From Gammaproteobacteria bacterium (lineage in GTDB: Bacteria; Pseudomonadota; Gammaproteobacteria; Chromatiales; Sedimenticolaceae), in NCBI GenBank assembly GCA_020445165.1, contig JAGRHE010000056.1, forward strand, positions 1 through 14,378: a stretch of DNA of 14,378 nt, given 5' to 3'. Below, piece by piece: positions 6,630-14,378 of the stretch. The notes below the pieces were generated by a model. That model was not told the origin of the DNA, ran no database searches, and saw nothing but the letters and a program-made list of their open reading frames with translations. The position numbers were made by a program, and so were the translations under genes. Positions within the stretch are counted from its first letter, which is position 1. Each line of letters begins with the position of its first letter.

Positions 6630-7658
6630 TCAGTCATGCCACCAGCTGAAATAGATGCCACCCCAGACGTGATCATCCGGCGCCAGGGGCAGGCGGGTGT
6701 CGCCAGCCTTGGCGTTGATCGCAAGCGTGGCCTGGAAACCCGGCAGGCCCGCGGTCACCCCGACCGCGCCTTCCCACACCAGGCGGCGCATATCGGAGGC
6801 AGCCACGGTCACCTCGCTGTCGCGGAACTGGCCCTGGAGCAGGGCGTCGTAGCCGACCGCGCGCAGACGTCCGGCAGCCCAGGCGTAGAGCTGCTTGCGA
6901 CGTGGCGAAGGGACGAAGCTGCCGCGGTTGATCGGGTCGTGCGGGGTGCTCCAGAACGGCCCACGCTGGGCTCCGACGCGACCGCTCAGGCCGACCGCGA
7001 CGTTGGTCTGAAAACCCAGGTTGGCTTCCCAGTTGCGCGCGACATCCCAGCCGTAGCCCTCGGCCAACAGACTGCCACCGGTCAGCCGCAGGCGCAGGGT
7101 CGGCTCGCCGCCGTCCGACACCTGGTGCTCCCAGCCCTCCGGGTCGAGCGGTTCATCGCGGTCGAACTGGTCCCTGGTCCAGCCATGCAGCGCGGTCTGC
7201 ACGTTGCGCGCCACGTTCAAGCCGATCGCACCCAGCATGAGCTCGACGCCGAGCACGCTGTCATCGTCGGCGACCACCTTCTTGTTCGACAGGTACAGCA
7301 GCGACGCATAGGGACGATCATCGTGGATCGGCGCCGGGTTGCCGATATCGTCCGGCGTGAAGGCGACCGCACCGAACTGGTAACTCTCGTACACGCGACC
7401 GCAGGCGCGATCGAAGCCCACCATCGGCTCGACCAGGTCGAGGATATCTCGATACAGAAGCAGCGAACCACGATCGTGAAAAACCTCGACACCCAGGCCC
7501 ATGGTGTAGTCGCGATCCTCGTTGGTGCCGGGTACGAACATGTCCTGGTCGATGTACAGACCGATGCCCAGGCCGTCGATATCGGCTGGCGCAGCACAGG
7601 ATTCGGCAACTACGGGAAAAGACCAGGCCAGGAGGAGCAGGCAATACAGCAGGCGCAT
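6630..7658 (-). CDS. lpxR: LpxR-type lipid A deacylase (outer membrane)
   Basis: A 342-residue outer-membrane beta-barrel of the LpxR family (also known as DUF2219). LpxR removes the 3'-acyloxyacyl group from lipid A and so alters the immune and permeability properties of LPS. Residues 1-18 form a Sec signal (MRLLYCLLLLAWSFPVVA). Family landmarks are DQDMF (37-41) followed by DRDYTMGLG (T52), DDRPYASLLY (113-122) and VQTALHGW, with His158 in the position of the catalytic His. The chain ends SWWHD, with aromatic residues as expected for a barrel's final strand. Relative to Salmonella LpxR, the Asn of the Asn-Asp pair is Gln38 here, and the Glu six residues after the His is Gln164. ATG 7656-7658 places the signal at the start but has no strong Shine-Dalgarno. 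It is divergent from purT. Confidence 0.88.
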   Translation of the reverse strand: MRLLYCLLLLAWSFPVVAESCAAPADIDGLGIGLYIDQDMFVPGTNEDRDYTMGLGVEVFHDRGSLLLYRDILDLVEPMVGFDRACGRVYESYQFGAVAFTPDDIGNPAPIHDDRPYASLLYLSNKKVVADDDSVLGVELMLGAIGLNVARNVQTALHGWTRDQFDRDEPLDPEGWEHQVSDGGEPTLRLRLTGGSLLAEGYGWDVARNWEANLGFQTNVAVGLSGRVGAQRGPFWSTPHDPINRGSFVPSPRRKQLYAWAAGRLRAVGYDALLQGQFRDSEVTVAASDMRRLVWEGAVGVTAGLPGFQATLAINAKAGDTRLPLAPDDHVWGGIYFSWWHD

Positions 7659-7785
7659 TCGATTTCGTGGATGGGACAGCCAGGCCTGTACTATATGCCA
7701 CCGGTCATGCCGCGGTGTGACCGAAGTCGACCAATGACATACCGGCACGGCTTTCCGCCTTCCCCCGTACAACCCGGAGACAGAT

Positions 7786-8985
7786 ATGCAGATCGGCACC
7801 CCCCTCAGCCCCTCGGCCACGCGCGTCATGCTGCTCGGCGCCGGCGAACTCGGCAAGGAAGTAATCATCGCGCTGCAGCGCTTCGGCGTGGAGGTGATCG
7901 CGGTCGACCGCTATGCAAACGCCCCCGGGCACCAGGTCGCCCACCGCGCACACGTCATCGACATGACCGATGCCGATGCCTTGCACGAACTGATCGCGAC
8001 CGAACGCCCGCACCTGGTGGTACCGGAGATCGAGGCGATCGCGACCGACCTGCTGGTCCAACTCGAGGCGGCCGGCGAGGCGACCGTGATCCCGACCGCA
8101 CGTGCCGCGCAACTGACCATGAACCGAGAGGGCATACGCCGCCTGGCGGCCGAGACCCTGGGTCTGCCGACGTCGGACTACGCGTTCGCCGACACCCTCG
8201 ACGAGGTACGCGCCGCCGCTGCCCGAATCGGCTTCCCCTGCATCATCAAGCCGGTCATGTCGTCGTCCGGCAAGGGTCAGTCAACCGTGGCCGACGAGGC
8301 CGGGTTGCAGAAGGCCTGGGACTACGCACTCAGCGCCGGGCGCGTGAACCGCGGTCGGGTGATCGTGGAACAGATGGTTCGCTTCGATTACGAGATCACG
8401 CTGCTGACCGTGCGCGCGGCAACACCCGACGGCGGGATCACGACCCATTTCTGCGAACCTATCGGACATCGTCAGGAGCACGGCGATTATGTCGAGAGCT
8501 GGCAGCCGCAGCCGATGTCGCCGGTCGCACTCGAGCGGGCGCGCGACATTGCCGGCCGCGTGACGGCGGAACTCGGCGGACGCGGGCTGTTCGGCGTGGA
8601 ACTCTTCGTGCGCGGTGACGAGGTGCTGTTCAGCGAGGTCAGCCCGCGCCCGCACGACACGGGCATGGTCACCATGATCACTCAGTACCAGAACGAGTTC
8701 GCGCTGCACGCGCGCGCAATTCTCGGCCTGCCGGTCGACACCCGCCTGGCGTCGACCGGAGCCAGCGCCGTCATCTATGGCGGCGTCGAGGCCCGCGGCA
8801 TCGCGTTCGAGGGGCTGGACGAGGCGCTGGCGATTGCGGACAGCGAGGTGCGGCTGTTCGGCAAACCGGAAAGCTTCACGCGTCGGCGGATGGGTGTCGC
8901 CCTGGGGCGCGCCGATTCCATCGCAGCGGCGCGCGACAAGGCGCGCCAGGTAGCGGGGCGGATTCGCCCAATAGTGGTGGGCTGA
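7786..8985 (+). CDS. purT: Formate-dependent phosphoribosylglycinamide formyltransferase (GAR transformylase 2)
   Basis: A 399-residue ATP-grasp enzyme that makes formyl-GAR from GAR, formate and ATP in de novo purine synthesis, needing no folate; E. coli PurT is 392 residues. The N-terminal segment [20 protein letters not shown] is followed by [20 protein letters not shown]. The ATP-grasp part has [15 protein letters not shown] near residue 150, and later [19 protein letters not shown] and the metal-site [16 protein letters not shown]. The C-terminal part holds VIYGGVEA and [16 protein letters not shown]. All are characteristic of PurT rather than PurK. A GGAG lies seven bases before the ATG. 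The gene stands alone, divergent from lpxR and closed by a strong GC-rich hairpin. Confidence 0.97.
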   Translation: MQIGTPLSPSATRVMLLGAGELGKEVIIALQRFGVEVIAVDRYANAPGHQVAHRAHVIDMTDADALHELIATERPHLVVPEIEAIATDLLVQLEAAGEATVIPTARAAQLTMNREGIRRLAAETLGLPTSDYAFADTLDEVRAAAARIGFPCIIKPVMSSSGKGQSTVADEAGLQKAWDYALSAGRVNRGRVIVEQMVRFDYEITLLTVRAATPDGGITTHFCEPIGHRQEHGDYVESWQPQPMSPVALERARDIAGRVTAELGGRGLFGVELFVRGDEVLFSEVSPRPHDTGMVTMITQYQNEFALHARAILGLPVDTRLASTGASAVIYGGVEARGIAFEGLDEALAIADSEVRLFGKPESFTRRRMGVALGRADSIAAARDKARQVAGRIRPIVVG

Positions 8986-9001
8986 GCCGACACCGGGCCG
9001 C

Positions 9002-9023
9002 AGGACGCGATATTTCGCGTCCT
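9002..9023 (+). terminator. Perfect 9-bp hairpin after purT
   Basis: AGGACGCGA (9002-9010), a four-base loop TATT and TCGCGTCCT (9015-9023) form a perfect stem 16 bases past the purT stop. There is no T-tract, so termination would have to rest on stem strength or on Rho. Its core CGCGATATTTCGCG (9006-9019) is the exact reverse complement of the core at 9339-9352. Confidence 0.6.
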
Positions 9024-9065
9024 CGCCATCAATTCTCGCCCTGTTCGCCGGGCAACAGCCAATAC

Positions 9066-9081
9066 TGTGATCTGCGTCACG
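9066..9081 (+). promoter_or_regulatory. CRP/FNR-family (CRP-type) binding site
   Basis: TGTGATCTGCGTCACG matches the CRP consensus TGTGA-N6-TCACA at nine of ten defined positions. If used as a class II site centred at -41.5, transcription rightward would begin near 9115; TAGACC at 9103-9108 would then be a poor -10 box. No credible coding gene follows for over 400 bases, so it may drive a non-coding transcript or be a repressor or decoy site. Confidence 0.5.
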
Positions 9082-9212
9082 TATTTTTGATCCAGCATAG
9101 TCTAGACCCTGTCTGCGGCCGCTCAAAGACACACCGCATAGGCCGTGCAAAAGTAAAAATACCCTTAAATATCAATCAGTCACTGTCTCGAGAGCAGAAC
9201 GAGTGCCTTGCT

Positions 9213-9274
9213 GTCTGCGGTGCAGGATCGACCCGGCGACGGGTTCGGGTCTGGTCGGCCGACCAACGGCAGAC
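9213..9274 (+). ncRNA. Candidate three-way-junction RNA structure
   Basis: The segment can fold with a closing stem GTCTGC (9213-9218) / GCAGAC (9269-9274). Inside it lie two hairpins: ACCCG-GCGA-CGGGT (9231-9244) and TGGTC-GGCC-GACCA (9252-9265). All three stems are perfect. The second hairpin is also a 14-base DNA palindrome (TGGTCGGCCGACCA), so a protein-binding site is an alternative. I recognise no known RNA family. Orientation is assumed plus because the CRP-type site lies upstream. Confidence 0.25.
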
Positions 9275-9335
9275 GCGTGCCTGCGGCCTTCAGCGGCCTG
9301 CCTGACCGTCAAACCGTTGACATGACCTGTGAGAT

Positions 9336-9355
9336 AGGCGCGAAATATCGCGCCT
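9336..9355 (+). repeat. Dyad with CGCGAAATATCGCG core (copy 2)
   Basis: AGGCGCGA (9336-9343), loop AATA, TCGCGCCT (9348-9355) is a perfect eight-base inverted repeat. Its 14-base core (9339-9352) is identical, in inverted orientation, to the core of the hairpin after purT. It lies about 130-145 bases upstream of the predicted sigma-54 transcription start, so it may be an enhancer site; a REP-like element is the alternative. Confidence 0.6.
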
Positions 9356-9360
9356 TAACA

Positions 9361-9381
9361 TCGCGACGCGAAATGTCGCGA
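9361..9381 (+). repeat. Dyad with CGCGAAATGTCGCG core (copy 3)
   Basis: TCGCGAC (9361-9367) and GTCGCGA (9375-9381) form a perfect seven-base inverted repeat with loop GCGAAAT. Within it, CGCGAAATGTCGCG (9367-9380) differs from the copy 2 core at one base, and the two cores are exactly 28 bases apart in the same direction. It is centred about 110 bases upstream of the predicted sigma-54 start, a typical enhancer distance. Confidence 0.6.
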
Positions 9382-9456
9382 CGAATGGCCGCGAATAGGT
9401 CTTAGAAGTGTATTAGTGATTGCTTTAAACCACTGAACGATATGAAGTTATTTTTT

Positions 9457-9472
9457 TGGCACGAGGGTTGCT
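9457..9472 (+). promoter_or_regulatory. Sigma-54 (RpoN) promoter, full consensus
   Basis: TGGCACGAGGGTTGCT matches the sigma-54 consensus TGGCACG-N4-TTGCW at every defined position. The invariant -24 GG is at 9458-9459 and the -12 GC at 9470-9471, with ten bases between. It is preceded by a T-run. Transcription should start near 9483, giving a leader of about 66 bases to the ATG at 9549. Such promoters require an AAA+ enhancer-binding activator; one is encoded downstream at 12697. Confidence 0.9.
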
Positions 9473-9548
9473 AAAAGCTTCCTCGCCGATACCGGAACCA
9501 CTGACTCAGTAGTACATGATCAGAAAGCAAACAGACCAGGGAAAAACC

Positions 9549-9803
9549 ATGCAGACAACCTACACACCATCGAGCGCCAACCAACCGGACGACCGTGCCG
9601 GCACGTTTCTCAGCGTGGCGGGCCTTGTGGCTTGGTTGTCTGCGATGTTGCTGGCAATCGCCGGCCCCTTGCTGGGTATCAAGATTCCACCGCTGGTGAT
9701 CGTTGGCATGGTCGTATTCTCTGGTGCCTTCTCGGTACTCTCGCTGCCGCGCCTGATCGGGCTCGGCAAGCGTGATGACGACGATCATGGCCAGCACGCC
9801 TGA
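9549..9803 (+). CDS. Small two-helix membrane protein under sigma-54 control
   Basis: An 84-residue protein I do not recognise. It has a polar N-terminus (MQTTYTPSSANQPDDRAG), then two hydrophobic segments at about residues 20-42 and 48-70 joined by a short GIKIPP turn. A charged tail KRDDDDHGQHA follows. The predicted form is an inner-membrane helical hairpin; the Asp/His tail could bind metal, which is speculation. ATG 9549 is chosen because AGGGA (9538-9542) is six bases away. An upstream in-frame ATG at 9516 has no ribosome site. The gene has its own sigma-54 promoter and a terminator 85 bases past the stop, so it is monocistronic. Position suggests it is a target of the kinase and sigma-54 activator encoded next. 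Confidence 0.8.
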   Translation: MQTTYTPSSANQPDDRAGTFLSVAGLVAWLSAMLLAIAGPLLGIKIPPLVIVGMVVFSGAFSVLSLPRLIGLGKRDDDDHGQHA

Positions 9804-9887
9804 GAGGTGGAATCAGGCTTGAGTAGTTTCGTTTCTGCGATGTTCTCCGAGTAAATTAAGAGCGAAATTCCGTGTGAACGGATCCTG

Positions 9888-9914
9888 ACCCCCGCTTCCC
9901 CGGGGGTTTTTTTT
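9888..9914 (+). terminator. Strong Rho-independent terminator
   Basis: CCCCCG (9889-9894), loop CTTCCC, CGGGGG (9901-9906) and then eight T's (9907-9914); A9888 can also pair with the first T. This is a classic intrinsic terminator. It ends the 9549-9803 transcript and insulates it from the kinase gene. Confidence 0.92.
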
Positions 9915-9972
9915 GTCTTCGATTCACGCGCCCGCCAGGCGCAGGTGCGATACGCGGTTGCGAGTCCCCGGT

Positions 9973-12621
9973 ATGATGGGGATGAACGCAACACACTACC
10001 GGCTGCGAAGACAGAACGCGGAGACAAGGTCGGTGCCGGTTGCCGACAAGAGTGGACATCTCACTGCACGCGCAAAAGCAGAATCTGACAACGTGCCGCT
10101 GACCATAAGAACGAAACTGATCGTCTACAGCGCCGTACCGGTGATCATCCTGTATCTGGTGCTGCTGGTCCTCGGCACCGGTTACCTGAACGACCGTCTC
10201 GAGCGCGACGCCAAGACCCTCATCAACGAACATGCCCGTCACCAGGCAGCACGCCTCGCCCTGGTCATGACTCAGACCACCACGCTGGCCGAGAGCCTCG
10301 GCGACCTTCTCATCGCCGACCCGGGGCAATCGCAGGAACTGCTGTACGCACACCTGATCGACGGTCTGCGACGCACGCCGCGAGTACGTGCTGCCGCGGT
10401 CCAACTCGACGACATGACCCGCAGCGCGATCATGCGCCGCAGCACGGCAACCGGCCGCCCCCTGCAGACACACGAGAGACTCGATCGTGCGCCGGGCTGG
10501 CACACGCTTGGTGACGTGGTCGGCTTCAGCCGTGCGATCTACCAGGCCGGCGCCCGCGTCGGTGCCTCGTGGGTCGAACTGGGAGTGGAGGACCTGTATG
10601 ACGAAGTCCATGAGCCACACGCACCCGCGATCCACCTGACGATCCGCACTGCCGACGGCGTCCTGCTGCAACCGCCACAGTGGCCCGGACACGGCGATCT
10701 GCCGATCGATGTGCAAAACCAGACACCGGCGGCCAATGCCATAACCACGGTAGCCCTGGCCGGTGGCGTCAATTATTGGCTGGCCAATGCGCGCCTACCT
10801 GGCTTTCCCTGGTCGGTGACCGCGATCATCCCGGCGCGTACTGCGCTTGCCGATGCCCGGCGTGAGGTGTTGCTGCTGGCCGCCGCGCTGTTGCTGTCGC
10901 TGGTCACCATCGTCGTCATCATCGGTACCGTCGCCCGCCAGATCACGCGCCCACTGGTGGCGCTCGACGATGCCGTGGGCCGGGTGGCGCAGGGCGATTT
11001 CCAGGTCGCCCCCGAGGTGCACTCGGACGACGAACTGGGTCGACTGGCCAAGGCGATCAGCCGCATGGCACGCCACATCGCCGATCGTGAGCAGCTGCTG
11101 CGCGAGTCGCACCAGGTGCTCGAAGACCGCGTTGCAGAACGCACATCGGCGCTCCAGGAGAGCAATGCGCGCCTGCTGCAACAGATTGATGCGACGCGCC
11201 AGACACAGGAGGCCCTGCGTCGCGCTACCGAACAGGCACAGCGGGCAAACCGGGCCAAATCGGAGTTCCTTTCCAACATGTCGCACGAACTGCGTACGCC
11301 GCTGCACGGCGTTCTCGGTTACACCCAGATACTTCGTCGCGACCAGCAGATCGCCGGCAGTCAGCGCGACAACGTGCAGGCCATCGAACGCTGCGGCCAG
11401 CACCTGCTGACGCTGATCAACGACATCCTCGACCTGACCCGGATCGAGGCCGGGGAAATGCGGGTCGAATACCAGGCCACGCACCTGCCGCAGTTGATCG
11501 ACGATGTGTACACGATCATCGCCCAGCGCGCGGCGCAGAAAGGTCTGACGCTGAGCCGCGAGATCGCCCCCGAGGTGCCGCGCGAGATCGAGACCGACCC
11601 AGTCCGCCTGCGCCAGATCCTGCTCAACCTTCTCAGCAACGCGGTCAAGTTCACCGCGCGTGGATCAGTGGTGCTGAGCGTTTCCAGTGAGTCCGACGGC
11701 TTGATCAGCTTTGCCGTCCAGGACAGCGGGATCGGCATCCCTGAAGACAAGCTGGGCGCCATATTCGACGCCTTTCAGCAGGCCAGCGACGGCCAGGCGA
11801 TCGACGGTACCGGCCTTGGCCTGGCAATCAACCAGCGCCTGATCCACCTGCTCGGTGGCGAACCGCTCAAGGTCGAGAGCACACCGGGTAAGGGCAGCCG
11901 CTTCAGCTTCCGCCTGCCGGCCGGCAACGTCGCCCAGCAGCCGTCATCTGCCACAATGGTCGAGCTGTACCGCGGCGACCGGCGCCTGGCTCCCGACAGC
12001 AGTTGCAGCGTGCTGGTGATCGAGCACGGCATCGACGATCGCGAGCGGCTGGGCGCCCTGTTGCGCCATCTCGGTTGCACGGTGCACATGGCCGAGGACT
12101 ACGAACAGGCGGCCCGGCAACTGGCCGACAGGACCCTCGACCTGGTGATGCTCGATGTCCGGCTGCCGCAGGAATCGCTCGCCGGCGACGTGAACAGGCT
12201 GCGCAACGCCTCGCCATTCGGTGAGCCACGCGTTGTCGCAGTGTCGGCCAACGTGTGGGGCAACGCCGACGAAGCGGTACTGGATGCAGGATTCGACGGC
12301 TTTCTCGGCAAACCGTACAGTGAGCGCGAGCTGCGCGCCCTGCTCGAAACACTGGTCGGCGCACGCTTCTGCGCGCGCGAGACCGACAGCCAGGATGCAA
12401 CGGTTTCACCATGGCCGGCGGAACTGGCTGTAAGTACTGCGGCCCGTATCGAATCGGCCATTGCGGTCGGCGATGTCGCGTCGCTGTTCCAGCTGGCCGA
12501 AGACCTGGCCGAAGCGTCCGAAGCACCGCAGGCGGATGTCGAGCGTCTCGCACTGATGGCACGGGTGTTCGACTTCGACGGCCTGCGGCAATTCACCGAA
12601 CGCCTGCGAGCGCACACATGA
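9973..12621 (+). CDS. Membrane-bound hybrid sensor histidine kinase with C-terminal receiver
   Basis: About 882 residues from ATG 9973. Domains, numbered from that start: first membrane helix about 51-72 (LIVYSAVPVIILYLVLLVLG); a periplasmic sensor of about 225 residues; second helix about 299-321; HAMP about 322-375; and a coiled coil to about 425. Next come HisKA with the phospho-acceptor in NMSHELRTPLHG (His438) and HATPase_c with LLNLLSNAVKF, DSGIGIP and GTGLGLAI. The C-terminal receiver has its phospho-Asp in DLVMLDVRLP (Asp728), with AVSAN and GKP. The receiver's usual N-terminal acidic pair is Glu-His (VLVIEHGIDD). A helical tail of about 60 residues closes the protein. The start is uncertain. 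ATGs at 9973, 9976 and 9982 have poor ribosome sites, GTG 10033 has a GGAG nine bases upstream, and GTG 10093 lies just before the first helix. The sensor ligand is unknown. The probable partner is the regulator at 12697. Confidence 0.93.
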   Translation: MMGMNATHYRLRRQNAETRSVPVADKSGHLTARAKAESDNVPLTIRTKLIVYSAVPVIILYLVLLVLGTGYLNDRLERDAKTLINEHARHQAARLALVMTQTTTLAESLGDLLIADPGQSQELLYAHLIDGLRRTPRVRAAAVQLDDMTRSAIMRRSTATGRPLQTHERLDRAPGWHTLGDVVGFSRAIYQAGARVGASWVELGVEDLYDEVHEPHAPAIHLTIRTADGVLLQPPQWPGHGDLPIDVQNQTPAANAITTVALAGGVNYWLANARLPGFPWSVTAIIPARTALADARREVLLLAAALLLSLVTIVVIIGTVARQITRPLVALDDAVGRVAQGDFQVAPEVHSDDELGRLAKAISRMARHIADREQLLRESHQVLEDRVAERTSALQESNARLLQQIDATRQTQEALRRATEQAQRANRAKSEFLSNMSHELRTPLHGVLGYTQILRRDQQIAGSQRDNVQAIERCGQHLLTLINDILDLTRIEAGEMRVEYQATHLPQLIDDVYTIIAQRAAQKGLTLSREIAPEVPREIETDPVRLRQILLNLLSNAVKFTARGSVVLSVSSESDGLISFAVQDSGIGIPEDKLGAIFDAFQQASDGQAIDGTGLGLAINQRLIHLLGGEPLKVESTPGKGSRFSFRLPAGNVAQQPSSATMVELYRGDRRLAPDSSCSVLVIEHGIDDRERLGALLRHLGCTVHMAEDYEQAARQLADRTLDLVMLDVRLPQESLAGDVNRLRNASPFGEPRVVAVSANVWGNADEAVLDAGFDGFLGKPYSERELRALLETLVGARFCARETDSQDATVSPWPAELAVSTAARIESAIAVGDVASLFQLAEDLAEASEAPQADVERLALMARVFDFDGLRQFTERLRAHT

Positions 12622-12637
12622 TCCTGCAGTGGCCGGC

Positions 12638-12667
12638 ATGACAGAAGGCGCGCAATTCTCCTATGAT
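12638..12667 (+). promoter_or_regulatory. Possible sigma-70 promoter for the response regulator
   Basis: ATGACA (12638-12643) and TATGAT (12662-12667) each differ from the -35 and -10 consensus at one base and are 18 bases apart. They lie in the 75-base gap between the kinase and the regulator, predicting a start near 12674. The regulator may therefore have its own promoter as well as read-through. Confidence 0.4.
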
Positions 12668-12696
12668 TCTGCCACTCACCCGGTCCGGACAAGCGC

Positions 12697-14378
<1,682 letters not shown>

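Larger units (their letters stand above)
8986..9548. other. 563-base intergenic region rich in structured signals
   Basis: I see no convincing protein gene here. Short open frames exist (for example from a TTG at 9087, and an ATG at 9322) but none has a good ribosome site or protein-like sequence. The region holds, in order, a hairpin at 9002-9023, a CRP-type site at 9066-9081, an AT-rich stretch at about 9140-9180, a possible branched RNA fold at 9213-9274, two dyads at 9336-9381 and a sigma-54 promoter at 9457-9472. From about 9386 to 9456 it becomes AT-rich, as is usual upstream of sigma-54 promoters where DNA bending is needed, though I see no good IHF match. Confidence 0.75.

Noticed and set aside
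7690..7695. TATAGT on the minus strand as a -10 box for lpxR
   Set aside because: No matching -35 at a suitable distance, so it was not called.
6603..8618. A 671-codon open frame on the plus strand across lpxR and purT
   Set aside because: It is antisense to lpxR and out of frame with purT. Both of those are clear family members and the frame itself has shadow-like composition.
9087..9305. Possible 72-residue gene from TTG after the CRP-type site
   Set aside because: Poor start, no ribosome site and Arg-rich shadow-like sequence; the region is better explained as non-coding.
9002..9381. CRISPR array suggested by repeated palindromes
   Set aside because: Only three short cores with irregular spacing and mixed orientation, no spacers of uniform length and no cas genes.
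9913..9972. Extending the histidine kinase to a TTG at 9913
   Set aside because: That start lies inside the T-tract of the terminator and has no ribosome site. The added residues are not protein-like.

Overview
The window is GC-rich (roughly 60-65% by eye) and its gene set points to a free-living gammaproteobacterium, possibly a Chromatiales-type lineage. Family-level evidence for this is a YcgL protein, two Slp lipoproteins, a SerB with two N-terminal ACT domains, PurT, an LpxR-type lipid A deacylase and a single-domain PilZ protein. The order-level guess is inference only. There are no tRNA or rRNA genes, CRISPR arrays or insertion sequences that I can see. Most of the window looks like ordinary chromosome.

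Layout. (1) 2-481: 3' end of an iron-containing alcohol dehydrogenase, convergent with (2) 489-1559, two tandem Slp-type outer-membrane lipoproteins on the minus strand. (3) 1686-3901, plus strand: ycgL, serB and a membrane-anchored protein of unknown function whose GTG start overlaps the serB stop. (4) 4034-4435: a small exported protein with a Sec signal followed by a double-glycine-like motif. (5) 4451-6548, minus strand: a phosphohexomutase, a PilZ c-di-GMP receptor and an 89-residue helical protein, probably one operon, with lpxR (6630-7658) upstream on the same strand. (6) 7786-8985: purT, divergent from lpxR. (7) 8986-9548: a 563-base intergenic region packed with signals. It holds a hairpin after purT, a CRP-type site, a possible three-way-junction RNA fold, two further palindromes carrying the same core as the purT hairpin, and a textbook sigma-54 promoter. 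(8) 9549-9803: an 84-residue two-helix membrane protein under that sigma-54 promoter, closed by a strong intrinsic terminator. (9) 9973-14378: a membrane-bound hybrid histidine kinase and, after a 75-base gap, a REC-PAS-AAA+ sigma-54 activator that runs off the window.

The most coherent possible system is 9336-14378. A sensor kinase and a sigma-54 enhancer-binding regulator lie directly downstream of a monocistronic sigma-54-dependent small membrane protein. That gene has paired dyads about 100-150 bases upstream of its predicted transcription start, where enhancer sites normally sit. That these parts form one circuit is inference from position.

One caution: within the regulator gene, codon usage and protein style change abruptly at about 13,830-13,860, inside the conserved GAFTGA region. 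This suggests recombination or a chimeric assembly, so the last ~540 bases should be treated with care.
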